Source: an uncultured Desulfovibrio sp. (GTDB taxonomy: Bacteria; Desulfobacterota; Desulfovibrionia; Desulfovibrionales; Desulfovibrionaceae). Taken from it: a DNA stretch of 16,346 nucleotides. The stretch spans positions 1 through 16,346 of the forward strand of contig CAMWVJ010000002.1 in assembly GCA_947177645.1 (NCBI GenBank). The letters run 5' to 3'. The translations under genes were made by a program, and so were the position numbers. Shown here piece by piece: positions 1-6,378 of this stretch. A model generated the notes under the pieces. That model was not told the origin of the DNA and did no database searches. It worked only from the letters and a program-made list of their open reading frames with translations. Numbering within the stretch: the first letter of the stretch is position 1; the number at the start of each line of letters is the position of its first letter.

Positions 1-138
1 TTCTGCCACCCCCCCCCCCCACCACTCCTCCTCTCTTTGCCCCCCCAGGGTCCGCTGTAAATATGTGCGAGGAGGTCGACACCCCCGCCCGGCGCGGCCC
101 CCGTCCGCATTGGGGGGGCGCACGCCTCCCTCGCCTCA
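1..138. other. Homopolymer-rich window edge upstream of the transposase
   Basis: This stretch holds a run of 12 C (9-20), a run of 7 C (40-46) and a run of 7 G (112-118). The transposase frame is open from position 61 to the ATG at 232, with an in-frame TAA at 58-60. An ATG at 63 and a GTG at 65 lie in the two other frames. No repressor, ner gene, attachment end or clear promoter is recognisable. The base composition suggests a contig end or low-quality sequence, but slippage-prone tracts cannot be excluded. Confidence 0.5.
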
Positions 139-231
139 CTCTCCGGCGCTGCCAAGCGGCGCGCGGATGCCCGCATTGAGGCTACACTGGCGGCGCGCAC
201 GTTCGCGGCGGACTCGGGCCTGCCCTATACG

Positions 232-2022
232 ATGGCCCTTGAGACCTTCGCGCGGCGCTACAATGCCGGGGAAATAATCCTCTCCGAGGCCACGCGGGCC
301 GAGTTGCCGTCCCTGTGTATGAGCTCCCTGCGCCGCTGGGACGCCAGCGCCAAGGCAGATGGCGCGGCCTCGCTCGGCGGCAAATACGCCCCAAAAATGC
401 GCGGCGCGGGCTGCATCGACCGGCAGGACGTGGTCATCAACACCATCTTGGGCATGGTGCGCCAGTATCCTAACGCCAGCGCGGCCGTTATACGCGAGCG
501 TATCGAGGCCCTGGCGCACCACGGCCACGACATTGAGGTGCCGTCCCTGCGCCGGCTCCAGACGTGGATTGCCAACTGGAAGGCAACGCACCGCTCCCTG
601 CTGGCCTACATAACCGCGCCGGACAAGTGGCGCGGCCAGTATCAGTCCGCAACTGGCGTGGCCTATGAGGGCCTGACGGAATACAACGAGCGCTGGGAAT
701 TCGACGGCACGCCCGCTGACCTCATGCTGTCGGATAACAAGCGGTACACCATCGTAGGAATTATCAACTGTTATTCGCGTGAGGTAAAATTTGAAGTTGC
801 GGAGCGCTCCACCGGGCGCACCGTGGCGAACCTGACGCGCCGCTGTATCCTCGACTGGGGCGTGCCGCGTGTTGCAGTTACTGACAATGGCAAAGAATTT
901 GTCAGTACGTTCATGCAGGGCATTTTTCTGGATTTGGGCATTGTCCCTGACATCCTTCCGCCTTTTCAACCGCGTCTGAAGCCCGCCATTGAGCGCGTTT
1001 TCCGCACCTTCTCGCACCACTTGCTCCCGCTGTGCCCCTGCTACCTCGGGCACAATGTAGCCACGCGCCAAGAGATCCGCGAGCGCGAGACCTTCGCCAA
1101 GCGCTTGATGTCCTCGGAGCAAGACCAGCTTTCCATGGCGATCACGCCCGAAGAGCTGCAAGAGTTCTGCGACCGCTGGACAGATACGGTCTACCGCCAC
1201 AAGCCTCACAGCGGCCTCAAGGGCAAAACCCCCTGGCAGATGCGCCAGGCATGGACGGGCGAAGTGCGCCGCCTGACGGGCGAGCAAGAGCGCGCCCTGG
1301 ACGTGCTGCTCATGGACTCGGGCTGGCGTGAGATAACGAAAAAAGGCATCCGCCTGGACGGTATGCGCTACGACTCCGCCGCCCTCGGCCCGCACGTGGG
1401 CGAGCGCGCGCAGGTGCGCGTCGACCCCACGGACAGGACGCGGGCGTGGATCTTTGGCGAGGACGGCGATTTTCTGGGCGTGGCCACCGAGGTCTCGGGC
1501 CTCGCCCTTGAGGAGCGCATGCAGCTTGCCAGGGACAAGCGCCGCAAGCAGATGGCCGCCATCACCAGCGCCCGCAAGGTGCTGGACGTGGCCGCGGAAA
1601 GCACGGGCGCCGAGCATGCGGCCGCGGACATTATGGCAATGTACCAGGATCGCGCCCGCGCCATTGAGGCGGCGTCAACACCGGCCGCGCCGGAAGTGGT
1701 GGAGCATGAGAGCAACGCCTTGGAGGCCGCTGCGCAGGCGGTGCAGGCCGTAGAAGAGCCGGCAAGCCTGCCCACGGGTGTTGACGTGGCCGCGGCGCTG
1801 GAGCTTGCCCGCGCCACCATGGCGCAGGCCGAGGCCGAGCATTGGCTGCCGGAACACCCGCAAGAAAAGTATGCCCTGTGGAAGCGCCTCAAGGCGCGCC
1901 AGGCCGCGGGCGAAAGCCTCACCGCCGAGCAGGCCGAATGGCTGCAAATCTATACGGAAAGTAACGAATTTCGGGGCTTTGCCCTGATCGACCCGGAACC
2001 GCTCCGGGCCGTCAACCAATAA
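232..2022 (+). CDS. Mu-like DDE transposase (MuA family), 5' end uncertain
   Basis: Phage transposase that would pair the element ends and catalyse strand transfer during integration and replicative transposition. Counting from the ATG at 232 (596 aa), the catalytic acidic residues appear to be D158 (EFDG), D218 (VTDNG) and E254 (KPAIER). The second D and the E are separated by 35 residues. After the catalytic core comes a basic, beta-rich Mu-transposase C-terminal type region (about 330-430), then a helical Glu/Ala-rich tail that in MuA contacts MuB and ClpX. The frame stays open upstream to 61. Residues encoded at about 139-231 (Lys-Arg-Arg-Ala-Asp and on) look like the normal end-binding domain leading into FARRYNAGE, so the true protein probably starts earlier. 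No in-frame ATG/GTG/TTG exists between 61 and 231, which points to a frameshift or sequence error near the homopolymers. The MuB-like gene follows. MuA is 663 aa, so this start would give a shortened DNA-binding region. Confidence 0.9.
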   Translation: MALETFARRYNAGEIILSEATRAELPSLCMSSLRRWDASAKADGAASLGGKYAPKMRGAGCIDRQDVVINTILGMVRQYPNASAAVIRERIEALAHHGHDIEVPSLRRLQTWIANWKATHRSLLAYITAPDKWRGQYQSATGVAYEGLTEYNERWEFDGTPADLMLSDNKRYTIVGIINCYSREVKFEVAERSTGRTVANLTRRCILDWGVPRVAVTDNGKEFVSTFMQGIFLDLGIVPDILPPFQPRLKPAIERVFRTFSHHLLPLCPCYLGHNVATRQEIRERETFAKRLMSSEQDQLSMAITPEELQEFCDRWTDTVYRHKPHSGLKGKTPWQMRQAWTGEVRRLTGEQERALDVLLMDSGWREITKKGIRLDGMRYDSAALGPHVGERAQVRVDPTDRTRAWIFGEDGDFLGVATEVSGLALEERMQLARDKRRKQMAAITSARKVLDVAAESTGAEHAAADIMAMYQDRARAIEAASTPAAPEVVEHESNALEAAAQAVQAVEEPASLPTGVDVAAALELARATMAQAEAEHWLPEHPQEKYALWKRLKARQAAGESLTAEQAEWLQIYTESNEFRGFALIDPEPLRAVNQ

Positions 2023-2027
2023 AAAAC

Positions 2028-2059
2028 GCGGGGCGCGCCGCACTACCAACGCACCCCGC
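2028..2059 (+). other. Stem-loop between transposase and ATPase genes
   Basis: A 10-bp arm at 2028-2037 (GCGGGGCGCG) pairs with 2050-2059 (CGCACCCCGC) with one mismatch and a 12-nt loop. It starts 6 nt after the transposase stop and ends 7 nt before the AGGAGG (2067-2072) of the next gene. There is no T-run, so it is unlikely to be a full terminator. It could set mRNA stability or the relative output of the two transposition genes. Confidence 0.35.
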
Positions 2060-2080
2060 CAAAAACAGGAGGACTCCACA

Positions 2081-2824
2081 ATGGCAGAGTCAAAGCAGAT
2101 TGTCAACCTGGGCGGCAAGGCGCCGCTCGCAAACGTGGGCCTCACGGTCTCGGCGCTCCAGGGCGCCGTCAAGCGCCCCGCGCACCTGCCGGGCATCGTC
2201 GTCCTCTACGGCCCCTCGGGCCTGGGCAAGTCCACGGCGGCTGCCGTGGCTGTCATGCAGTTGCAAGCCTACTACGTCCAGGCCAAGTCAAGCTGGACGC
2301 GCAAGGCCGTCTACCAGGCAATCCTTAAAGTGATGGGGATCGTCCCCGCCAAGACCATCTACGACATGGAAGACCAGGTGGCGGCGCAGCTCGCCACCAG
2401 CTGCCGGCCGCTGATCGTGGACGAGTGTGACCACCTGGTAGCCAAGTCCAGCATTGAGATTGTGCGGGACATCTACGAGGCCTCGGGCGCGGCCATCCTG
2501 CTCATTGGTGAGGAACACCTGCCCGCGGGCCTTGCGCGGTGGGAGCGCATCCACAACCGCGTGCTCGAGTGGCTGCCGGCGCAATACGCCACCATGGCGG
2601 ACGCCCGCGCCCTGCGCGACCTCTACTGTGACAAAGTGACAATCGAGGACGACCTGCTCGAGCAGATCCACACGGTGAGCAAGGGCGTGGCGCGGCGTAT
2701 CTGCGTCAACCTTGAGCGGGCGCAGCAGGCCGGATTGTCCACGGGCAAGAAGAGCATGGGCCTCACCGAGTGGGGCAAGCGCCCCATGTACACGGGCGAG
2801 GCGCCGGTGCGGGGGCGGTCATGA
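2081..2824 (+). CDS. MuB-like AAA+ ATPase, transposition target protein
   Basis: ATP-dependent DNA-binding protein that, by analogy with MuB, coats target DNA, stimulates the transposase and gives target immunity. The 247-aa protein has a Walker A motif GPSGLGKST at 44-52 and Walker B LIVDE at 111-115. A hydrophobic strand ending in Gly-Glu-Glu (139-145) fits a sensor 1 strand, and the C-terminal part is helical and Arg-rich. It lacks the roughly 65-residue N-terminal HTH region of the 312-aa Mu B protein, as do many short phage MuB/TniB-like ATPases. The start is fixed by a perfect AGGAGG at 2067-2072, 8 nt before the ATG. The gene follows the transposase in the standard A-B order and overlaps the next gene by ATGA at 2821. 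Confidence 0.92.
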   Translation: MAESKQIVNLGGKAPLANVGLTVSALQGAVKRPAHLPGIVVLYGPSGLGKSTAAAVAVMQLQAYYVQAKSSWTRKAVYQAILKVMGIVPAKTIYDMEDQVAAQLATSCRPLIVDECDHLVAKSSIEIVRDIYEASGAAILLIGEEHLPAGLARWERIHNRVLEWLPAQYATMADARALRDLYCDKVTIEDDLLEQIHTVSKGVARRICVNLERAQQAGLSTGKKSMGLTEWGKRPMYTGEAPVRGRS

Positions 2825-3435
2825 GCAGCAGCCGCAAGCCCGTAAAACTCGCCCCGGCGGGCGTGCTCACCACGCGCGAAAAGCTGTGGCGCGCCATACG
2901 CGAGCTCAAGACCTTTTACGGCCCGGAATTGGAGAGTAAGGCCGGCCTGGATGGGAGCACCTACTGCATCCGCGACTATATCTCCGGCCTGTGCAAGGCG
3001 GGCATCCTTGAGGTGGTGGAGCCGCAACAGTGCCCCGGTGACTATGCCCGATACCGCCTGTGCCGGGACGTGGGCGTGGACGCCCCACGCGTGCGCAGGG
3101 ACGGGAGCGCGGTGCCGGAACCGGCACAACAGGTCATGTGGCGCGCCATGCGCGTGCTCCGGGAATTTGGCGCGCGAGACCTTGTGGCCAACGCGGCGAT
3201 GGCCGGCATAACCATTAAGCTGACGACCGCCACACAGTATTGCAACTGGCTGGCCCGCGGCGGCTATCTCCAGGCTCCGCGCAAGCGGAGCGCGCCCTAC
3301 CGGCTTGTCAGGGACACCGGCCCCAAGGCGCCCCAGGTGTTGCAGGTCAAGCAGCTCTACGACCCTAACACCGGCAAGATCATGGCCGGGCAGACGCTCC
3401 AGGAGGCCGTTGACGCGGCCGAGGGCGCGGCATGA
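2821..3435 (+). CDS. Hypothetical early protein with duplicated winged-helix-like unit
   Basis: A 204-aa protein with no named family that I recognise. It contains two copies of one unit: residues 21-93 and 105-176. Each begins with a Trp-containing helix (KLWRAIREL and VMWRAMRVL), continues through helices that could form an HTH, then has a Gly-[IY]-Leu turn (AGILEV and GGYLQA). Each ends with a strand [RP]YRL[CV]RD[VT]G followed by AP[RQ]V. This order of helices followed by a beta-wing is typical of winged-helix DNA-binding folds. The ATG at 2821 overlaps the stop of the ATPase gene (ATGA) and is preferred over upstream starts lying inside that gene. The gene sits in the early operon, so a role in DNA binding during replication or in regulation is plausible but inferred. 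Confidence 0.8.
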   Translation: MSSSRKPVKLAPAGVLTTREKLWRAIRELKTFYGPELESKAGLDGSTYCIRDYISGLCKAGILEVVEPQQCPGDYARYRLCRDVGVDAPRVRRDGSAVPEPAQQVMWRAMRVLREFGARDLVANAAMAGITIKLTTATQYCNWLARGGYLQAPRKRSAPYRLVRDTGPKAPQVLQVKQLYDPNTGKIMAGQTLQEAVDAAEGAA

Positions 3436-3824
3436 GGGCCGGGGGCGCCGTGGAGCGGGCGCGGGCTGCCTGGGGCGCGGCCGCGCCGGACTGGATCTTG
3501 CGCCTGGCCGAAGCCTGCGATGCCCGGAGCATCCGCCAGGTGGCCGTGAGTATCAAGGTAAGTCCCGCCCTTGTCTCCCGCGTCATTAATGCCAGGTACG
3601 CCGCCTCGCTGGACTTCCTGGCCGGCCGCGTGCGCGCCATGCTGATGGCCGAGATACTGGCATGCCCGGCCCTGGGCATGATCTCGGCGGCGCAATGCCA
3701 GGAGGAGCAGGGAAAGCCCTTTGTCAGCGCGTCTCCGCTGGCCGTGAGTGTTTACCGGGCCTGCCGCAACGGCTGCCGGCATTTCAACCCCAAAAAACAG
3801 GAGCAGAAAACCAATGTTGCATGA
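3432..3824 (+). CDS. Small HTH protein with conserved cysteines
   Basis: A 130-aa protein of a type seen in early operons of proteobacterial Mu-like phages. An N-terminal Trp-rich helix (PDWILRLAEACD) leads to a helix-turn-helix at about 33-52 (SIRQVAV to SPALVSRVIN) that resembles XRE-type recognition helices. The C-terminal half carries C78, C89, C111 and C115, the last pair in CRNGC, which could bind a metal ion. It probably binds DNA as an early regulator or replication accessory; this rests on fold pattern and position only. The start overlaps the upstream stop as ATGA at 3432. The end overlaps the next gene, whose ATG is at 3814. Confidence 0.78.
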   Translation: MRAGGAVERARAAWGAAAPDWILRLAEACDARSIRQVAVSIKVSPALVSRVINARYAASLDFLAGRVRAMLMAEILACPALGMISAAQCQEEQGKPFVSASPLAVSVYRACRNGCRHFNPKKQEQKTNVA

Positions 3825-3993
3825 GAAGATCCGCAATACGAGCGCGCAGCTCGGCGAACTGGCCGGGCGGCTCTCCGAAGAGGACTACGAGGTCATCAGG
3901 ATGGCGCGCATCAACCTTTCGGCGCTCGCCGATTGCGTATGCACGCTGGAGGCACACTTTTGCCCGCCGCAAGAGACGGCCGAGGAGGCGTAA
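3814..3993 (+). CDS. Small hypothetical protein (59 aa)
   Basis: A short acidic, helical protein beginning MLHEKIRN, with the sequence SEEDYEVIRMARINL in the middle and two cysteines (CVC) in the second half. I do not recognise its family. The ATG at 3814 is chosen because AGGAG lies at 3799-3803 with suitable spacing; an upstream in-frame TTG at 3748 would lie deep inside the preceding gene. It overlaps the end of the HTH gene by 11 bp and is followed after 2 nt by gam, so it is likely translationally coupled to both. A small regulator or antagonist of a host protein is possible, but nothing in the sequence shows it. Confidence 0.7.
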   Translation: MLHEKIRNTSAQLGELAGRLSEEDYEVIRMARINLSALADCVCTLEAHFCPPQETAEEA

Positions 3994-3995
3994 AC

Positions 3996-4508
3996 ATGGC
4001 ACGGCGAGTTGTGAGGGCCTTTGTGGTGACAGACAAAAATGACGCTACGGAGGCCGTGGCGGATATGGCCGGCATTGACCGCGAACTGACCCTCATTGAG
4101 GTGGAGCTGAAGGAAAAAATCGACCAGGCCAAGGCCGAGGCCGCGCAGAAGGCGGCGGGGCTGCGGGATCGCTACAAGGATCTGGAAAAGGCTCTCTGCA
4201 CTTGGGCCAAGCTGCGCAAAGAGGAACTGTTTACGGATGGCAAAACTCTTGACCTTGGCGCCGGGAAAATCGGCTTCCGCTTGTCGATGCCTTCCATCGT
4301 GCAGCAGAGCGGCGTGACCGTGGAGGCTTCGCTGGCGCGCCTGCGCGAGCTTGGCTTGGCCGAGGGCATCATGGTCAAAGAAAGCCTTGCCAAGGCCGTG
4401 TTGCTTGGCTGGCCCGAGGAGCGCCTTGCCCTGGTGGGACTGAAAATCAAGCAGACCGACGACTTTTTCGTGGACATTCCGCGCGAGCCCGTGCCGGAGG
4501 GGGCATAG
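3996..4508 (+). CDS. gam: Mu Gam-like host-nuclease inhibitor
   Basis: DNA-end-binding protein of the Phage_Mu_Gam family. Mu Gam is related to eukaryotic Ku and protects linear phage DNA ends from RecBCD-type exonucleases. The 170-aa length is close to Mu Gam (174 aa). A helical, Lys/Glu-rich N-terminal half (about 25-70, coiled-coil-like) is followed by the family's typical sequence order. That order is a Trp-containing helix with RKEELF, then a Lys-Leu-Gly beta segment (KIGFRLSMPS), then LARLRELGL and KESLAKAVLL, and a C-terminal IKQTDDFFVDIP strand. The ATG follows a GAGGAGG sequence at the end of the previous gene. The location after the transposition genes is the same as in Mu. Confidence 0.93.
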   Translation: MARRVVRAFVVTDKNDATEAVADMAGIDRELTLIEVELKEKIDQAKAEAAQKAAGLRDRYKDLEKALCTWAKLRKEELFTDGKTLDLGAGKIGFRLSMPSIVQQSGVTVEASLARLRELGLAEGIMVKESLAKAVLLGWPEERLALVGLKIKQTDDFFVDIPREPVPEGA

Positions 4509-4733
4509 ATGAACGTCCAATGCGACAATGTGGCATTTATGCACAAAGATATGGTTATCATGGTTCAATATACCAGTAACGGCTTTATTGCCATACAGTC
4601 TGCGTATGAAGACTGTCTGCGACCGTGTTGCGGTGTGTTGGATAAAAAGCTCCATGCCGCAGTCGCTGCGGCATTGGATGAAACTGTAAAAGAGATGGAG
4701 AGCAGACACGCCACTACGGAGGACGCACAATGA
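4509..4733 (+). CDS. A/T-rich orphan gene (74 aa)
   Basis: A 74-aa protein (MNVQCDNVAF to ATTEDAQ) that I do not recognise. Cys residues occur at several sites, including a CC pair, and the C-terminal third is an amphipathic helix rich in Glu and Lys. The ATG directly abuts the gam stop, with a GGAGGGGG stretch just upstream as a ribosome binding site. The stop overlaps the ATG of the HU-family gene (ATGA at 4730). Base composition is unlike the neighbours: 51 of 120 bases at 4501-4620 are G or C (hand count), while nearby genes are mostly above 60 per cent. This suggests a recently acquired gene. Confidence 0.68.
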   Translation: MNVQCDNVAFMHKDMVIMVQYTSNGFIAIQSAYEDCLRPCCGVLDKKLHAAVAAALDETVKEMESRHATTEDAQ

Positions 4734-5032
4734 CCAAAGCAGAACTTGTGGACAAGCTGACTCATGCTGCCCGTTGCGGGCGCTATGACAGGAGCGTCAC
4801 CAAGGCCGATACCGAGGCTTTTCTGGGGGCGCTGACCGAGACGGTGCGGGATGCTCTTGCCAGGGGCGAGACCGTGCCCTTGGCGGGCGGCAAGCTCGAG
4901 GCCAAGCAGCGCCCCGCGCGCACCGGGCGCAACCCGCGCACGGGCGATCCCGTGGAAATCCCGGCCTGCGTGGTGGTGCGCTTTGTGGCCGGAAAGGAGC
5001 TCAAGGAAGCGCTCAACGGAGGCCGGGCGTGA
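4730..5032 (+). CDS. Phage-encoded HU/IHF-family DNA-bending protein
   Basis: A 100-aa HU/IHF-type nucleoid protein. Such proteins bend DNA as dimers, and HU and IHF both assist Mu transpososome assembly and early transcription. It has the helical N-terminal half with TKADTEAFLGAL. In the DNA-binding arm it has ARTGRNPRTG at 63-72, with the conserved intercalating proline at P69, then EIPA and a C-terminal helix FVAGKELKEALNG. Two differences from the typical sequence stand out: the usual GFG-x-F turn reads AGGKLE, and the first loop (RCGRYDRSV) is slightly longer. The start is fixed by the ATGA overlap with the upstream gene. A phage-own copy may replace or compete with host HU/IHF at the element ends; that is inference. 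Confidence 0.93.
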   Translation: MTKAELVDKLTHAARCGRYDRSVTKADTEAFLGALTETVRDALARGETVPLAGGKLEAKQRPARTGRNPRTGDPVEIPACVVVRFVAGKELKEALNGGRA

Positions 5033-5208
5033 ACATTGTGCGAACCGACGAACAGATCGACCGAGTGGAAAAGTGGGCGATACGCGACTTGCCGGACGAC
5101 CGCTCGCGCTACGAGCGCCCGCACCACGACTACGAACAGGGCGTCATTGACACCCTGGAATGGCTGCGCGGCGCGGATAACTTTGCTCCGGACGGCGTGG
5201 AAGACTGA
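5029..5208 (+). CDS. Small hypothetical protein (59 aa), GTG start
   Basis: A short open frame that starts with GTG at 5029, overlapping the HU stop as GTGA, and stops with TGA at 5206-5208. The product is charged and acidic, with the middle segment YERPHHDYEQGVIDTLEWL and a C-terminal tail FAPDGVED. Short proteins with a YEQGV-type helix ending in a Trp-Leu pair recur in phage early regions, but I know of no function. The frame has strong G/C at third codon positions like its neighbours, supporting a real gene. A second GTG at 5038 is an alternative start. Confidence 0.62.
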   Translation: MNIVRTDEQIDRVEKWAIRDLPDDRSRYERPHHDYEQGVIDTLEWLRGADNFAPDGVED

Positions 5209-5214
5209 AGCGAA

Positions 5215-5243
5215 ACCGCCCGCCCATTCCAGGGCGGCGCGGT
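5215..5243 (+). other. Strong GC hairpin in the early/semi-early gap
   Basis: The arm 5215-5225 (ACCGCCCGCCC) pairs with 5232-5243 over 11 base pairs with a single bulged C at 5238 and a 6-nt loop. It lies 6 nt after the preceding stop codon in an 83-bp gap, one of the few in this compact region. No T-run follows, so it may be a Rho-type end, an mRNA-stabilising structure or a processing site separating two gene blocks. Confidence 0.4.
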
Positions 5244-5291
5244 CTACCGGGGGCGGCGCCTTGGTACTGACGAGCAGCCAAGAGGGACAAC

Positions 5292-5513
5292 GTGGAACCC
5301 ATCCTCGCCACCTTTGCCATTATCACCTGCGCCCGATTTGCGCTTGTGGGCTACATGGTACGCGCCGCGTGGAAAAGCGGCAAAGGGAGTTTTTTATTTG
5401 CGGCCCTGTTGCTTGCTCTTTTGGGCGGCTATTCCCTCAAGAGTAAGCCTGACGTGTGCCCGCAATGCGGTCATCTCCTGAAACAGGCTTATGAGATACG
5501 GCAGGTGCAATAA
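5292..5513 (+). CDS. Small membrane protein with a CPxC motif
   Basis: A 73-aa protein with two likely membrane segments (about 4-23 and 33-49) separated by a short basic loop (RAAWKSGKG). A C-terminal tail holds CPQCGH (56-61), half of a typical zinc-ribbon. With only one Cys pair, metal binding would need a dimer or a partner. It starts with GTG at 5292 after AGAGGGA. The stop overlaps the ATG of the next gene (TAATG). I do not recognise a family. Possible roles are superinfection exclusion or another membrane-located accessory function, suggested only by its position in the semi-early accessory block. Confidence 0.65.
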   Translation: MEPILATFAIITCARFALVGYMVRAAWKSGKGSFLFAALLLALLGGYSLKSKPDVCPQCGHLLKQAYEIRQVQ

Positions 5514-5713
5514 TGGCTGGACATCCGCAACGCTTTATTCTTCGCCGCTCCCAGGCTGATGCCTGGTTTATCAAAGACCTTTCGGATGACAGCCTGGTCT
5601 GCTTTATCCACCAGGGCAAAAGAGCGCCCGAAAAAACGCAGGCGATGGTGAAAGTCATGCTCGACGCGCTCAACGCGGCCGGGGCGCCCAGGAAGCGGGC
5701 GCAGGAGGGCTAG
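5513..5713 (+). CDS. Small hypothetical protein (66 aa)
   Basis: A basic 66-aa protein of unknown function. The order is a beta-like N-terminal half (RFILRRSQ, AWFIKDLSDDSLVCFIHQG) followed by a helix (MVKVMLDALNAAG) and a charged tail. This alternating strand-strand-helix arrangement suggests a small compact alpha/beta domain. The ATG overlaps the upstream stop as TAATG at 5511-5515, and the next gene begins 2 nt after its stop, so all three genes are likely translated from one mRNA. It could be a host-takeover or anti-defence factor, but nothing specific supports that. Confidence 0.65.
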   Translation: MAGHPQRFILRRSQADAWFIKDLSDDSLVCFIHQGKRAPEKTQAMVKVMLDALNAAGAPRKRAQEG

Positions 5714-5715
5714 GC

Positions 5716-6378
5716 ATGGAATGGCGCGATGTACCCGGCTATCCGGGCTACCAGGTCTCCGAGCGCGGCAGGCTGCGCAAGTCCTCGGGCTATGAGCTTG
5801 GCCGGCGCGGGACGCGCTATGTGCTCTCCTGCGGCGGCATCCTGGTGCGCCTGACGCCCCAGGAGCTTATTGCCCTGGCGTGGACGCCGGAGCCCACGCC
5901 GGAACCCACGCCGGAGCCCGCACCCAAGCCGGAGCCCAAGCCGGCGCCGGAGCCGGAGCCCGTGGAGAAAGAGGAGAAGGCAATCCCCGAGGGCTTTGTG
6001 CCGCTGCCGGGCCTCGATGGCTACTACATCAACCGCGCGGGCGAGTGCATAGGGCGCAAAGGGCGTCCGCTCCACCTCGTGCGCCGCAATGATCCCTCGG
6101 GGCCGTATTACTACATCGCAGACAGCTTGCGCTCTGTGCGGCGCCTCCTGCTCTTGGCTTTTGGCGAGGGCGCGGCCACGGCCGCGGGCTATGCGGAGCC
6201 TAGGCCCATCGCCCCCGAGATACCGCCCCGCGGAGGCATCCGCCAATACGGGCACGGCACAAAGCGCCGTTGCCATGACTGCGGGCGCCCCACCAATGAC
6301 TACCGCTGCCCGAAGTGTTGGGCACGGCTGCGCGGGAGCGCCGCGGACGTGGAAGAGAGCGAGTGGAACGCGCTATGA
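5716..6378 (+). CDS. NUMOD4-like protein with Pro-Glu linker and zinc ribbon
   Basis: A 220-aa mosaic protein. Residues 2-24 (EWRDVPGYPGYQVSERGRL and on) match the NUMOD4 pattern, a DNA-binding module normally attached to HNH or GIY-YIG homing endonucleases. Residues 57-82 are a Pro-Glu-Thr/Lys repeat linker. A second, diverged module of similar pattern follows (VPLPGLDGYYINRAGEC, 95-111) with the continuation YYYIADSLRSVRRLLLLAF. The C-terminus has a zinc ribbon with C186/C189 and C198/C201. No HNH or GIY-YIG catalytic motif is visible, so it looks like a DNA- or RNA-binding adaptor rather than a nuclease. GGAGG lies just before the ATG at 5716. The stop overlaps the next start as ATGA. Confidence 0.78.
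   Translation: MEWRDVPGYPGYQVSERGRLRKSSGYELGRRGTRYVLSCGGILVRLTPQELIALAWTPEPTPEPTPEPAPKPEPKPAPEPEPVEKEEKAIPEGFVPLPGLDGYYINRAGECIGRKGRPLHLVRRNDPSGPYYYIADSLRSVRRLLLLAFGEGAATAAGYAEPRPIAPEIPPRGGIRQYGHGTKRRCHDCGRPTNDYRCPKCWARLRGSAADVEESEWNAL
5884..5961 (+). repeat. Degenerate Pro-Glu coding repeat
   Basis: A tandem, imperfect array of 6- and 12-base units encodes (T/A)PEP, KPEP and similar (residues 57-82 of the NUMOD4-like protein). It forms a stiff, charged linker between two similar modules. Such repeats change length easily by slippage, so linker length may vary between relatives. Confidence 0.7.

Noticed and set aside
9-118. Homopolymer tracts as a phase-variation switch for the transposase
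   Set aside because: Possible in principle, but the tracts sit at the very edge of the window and the region looks like poor sequence. Kept only as an alternative in the findings.
136-1617. Long reverse-strand open frame (493 aa) opposite the transposase
   Set aside because: Shadow of the DDE transposase frame. The sequence is rich in His, Gly and Arg as expected from antisense translation, with no family resemblance.
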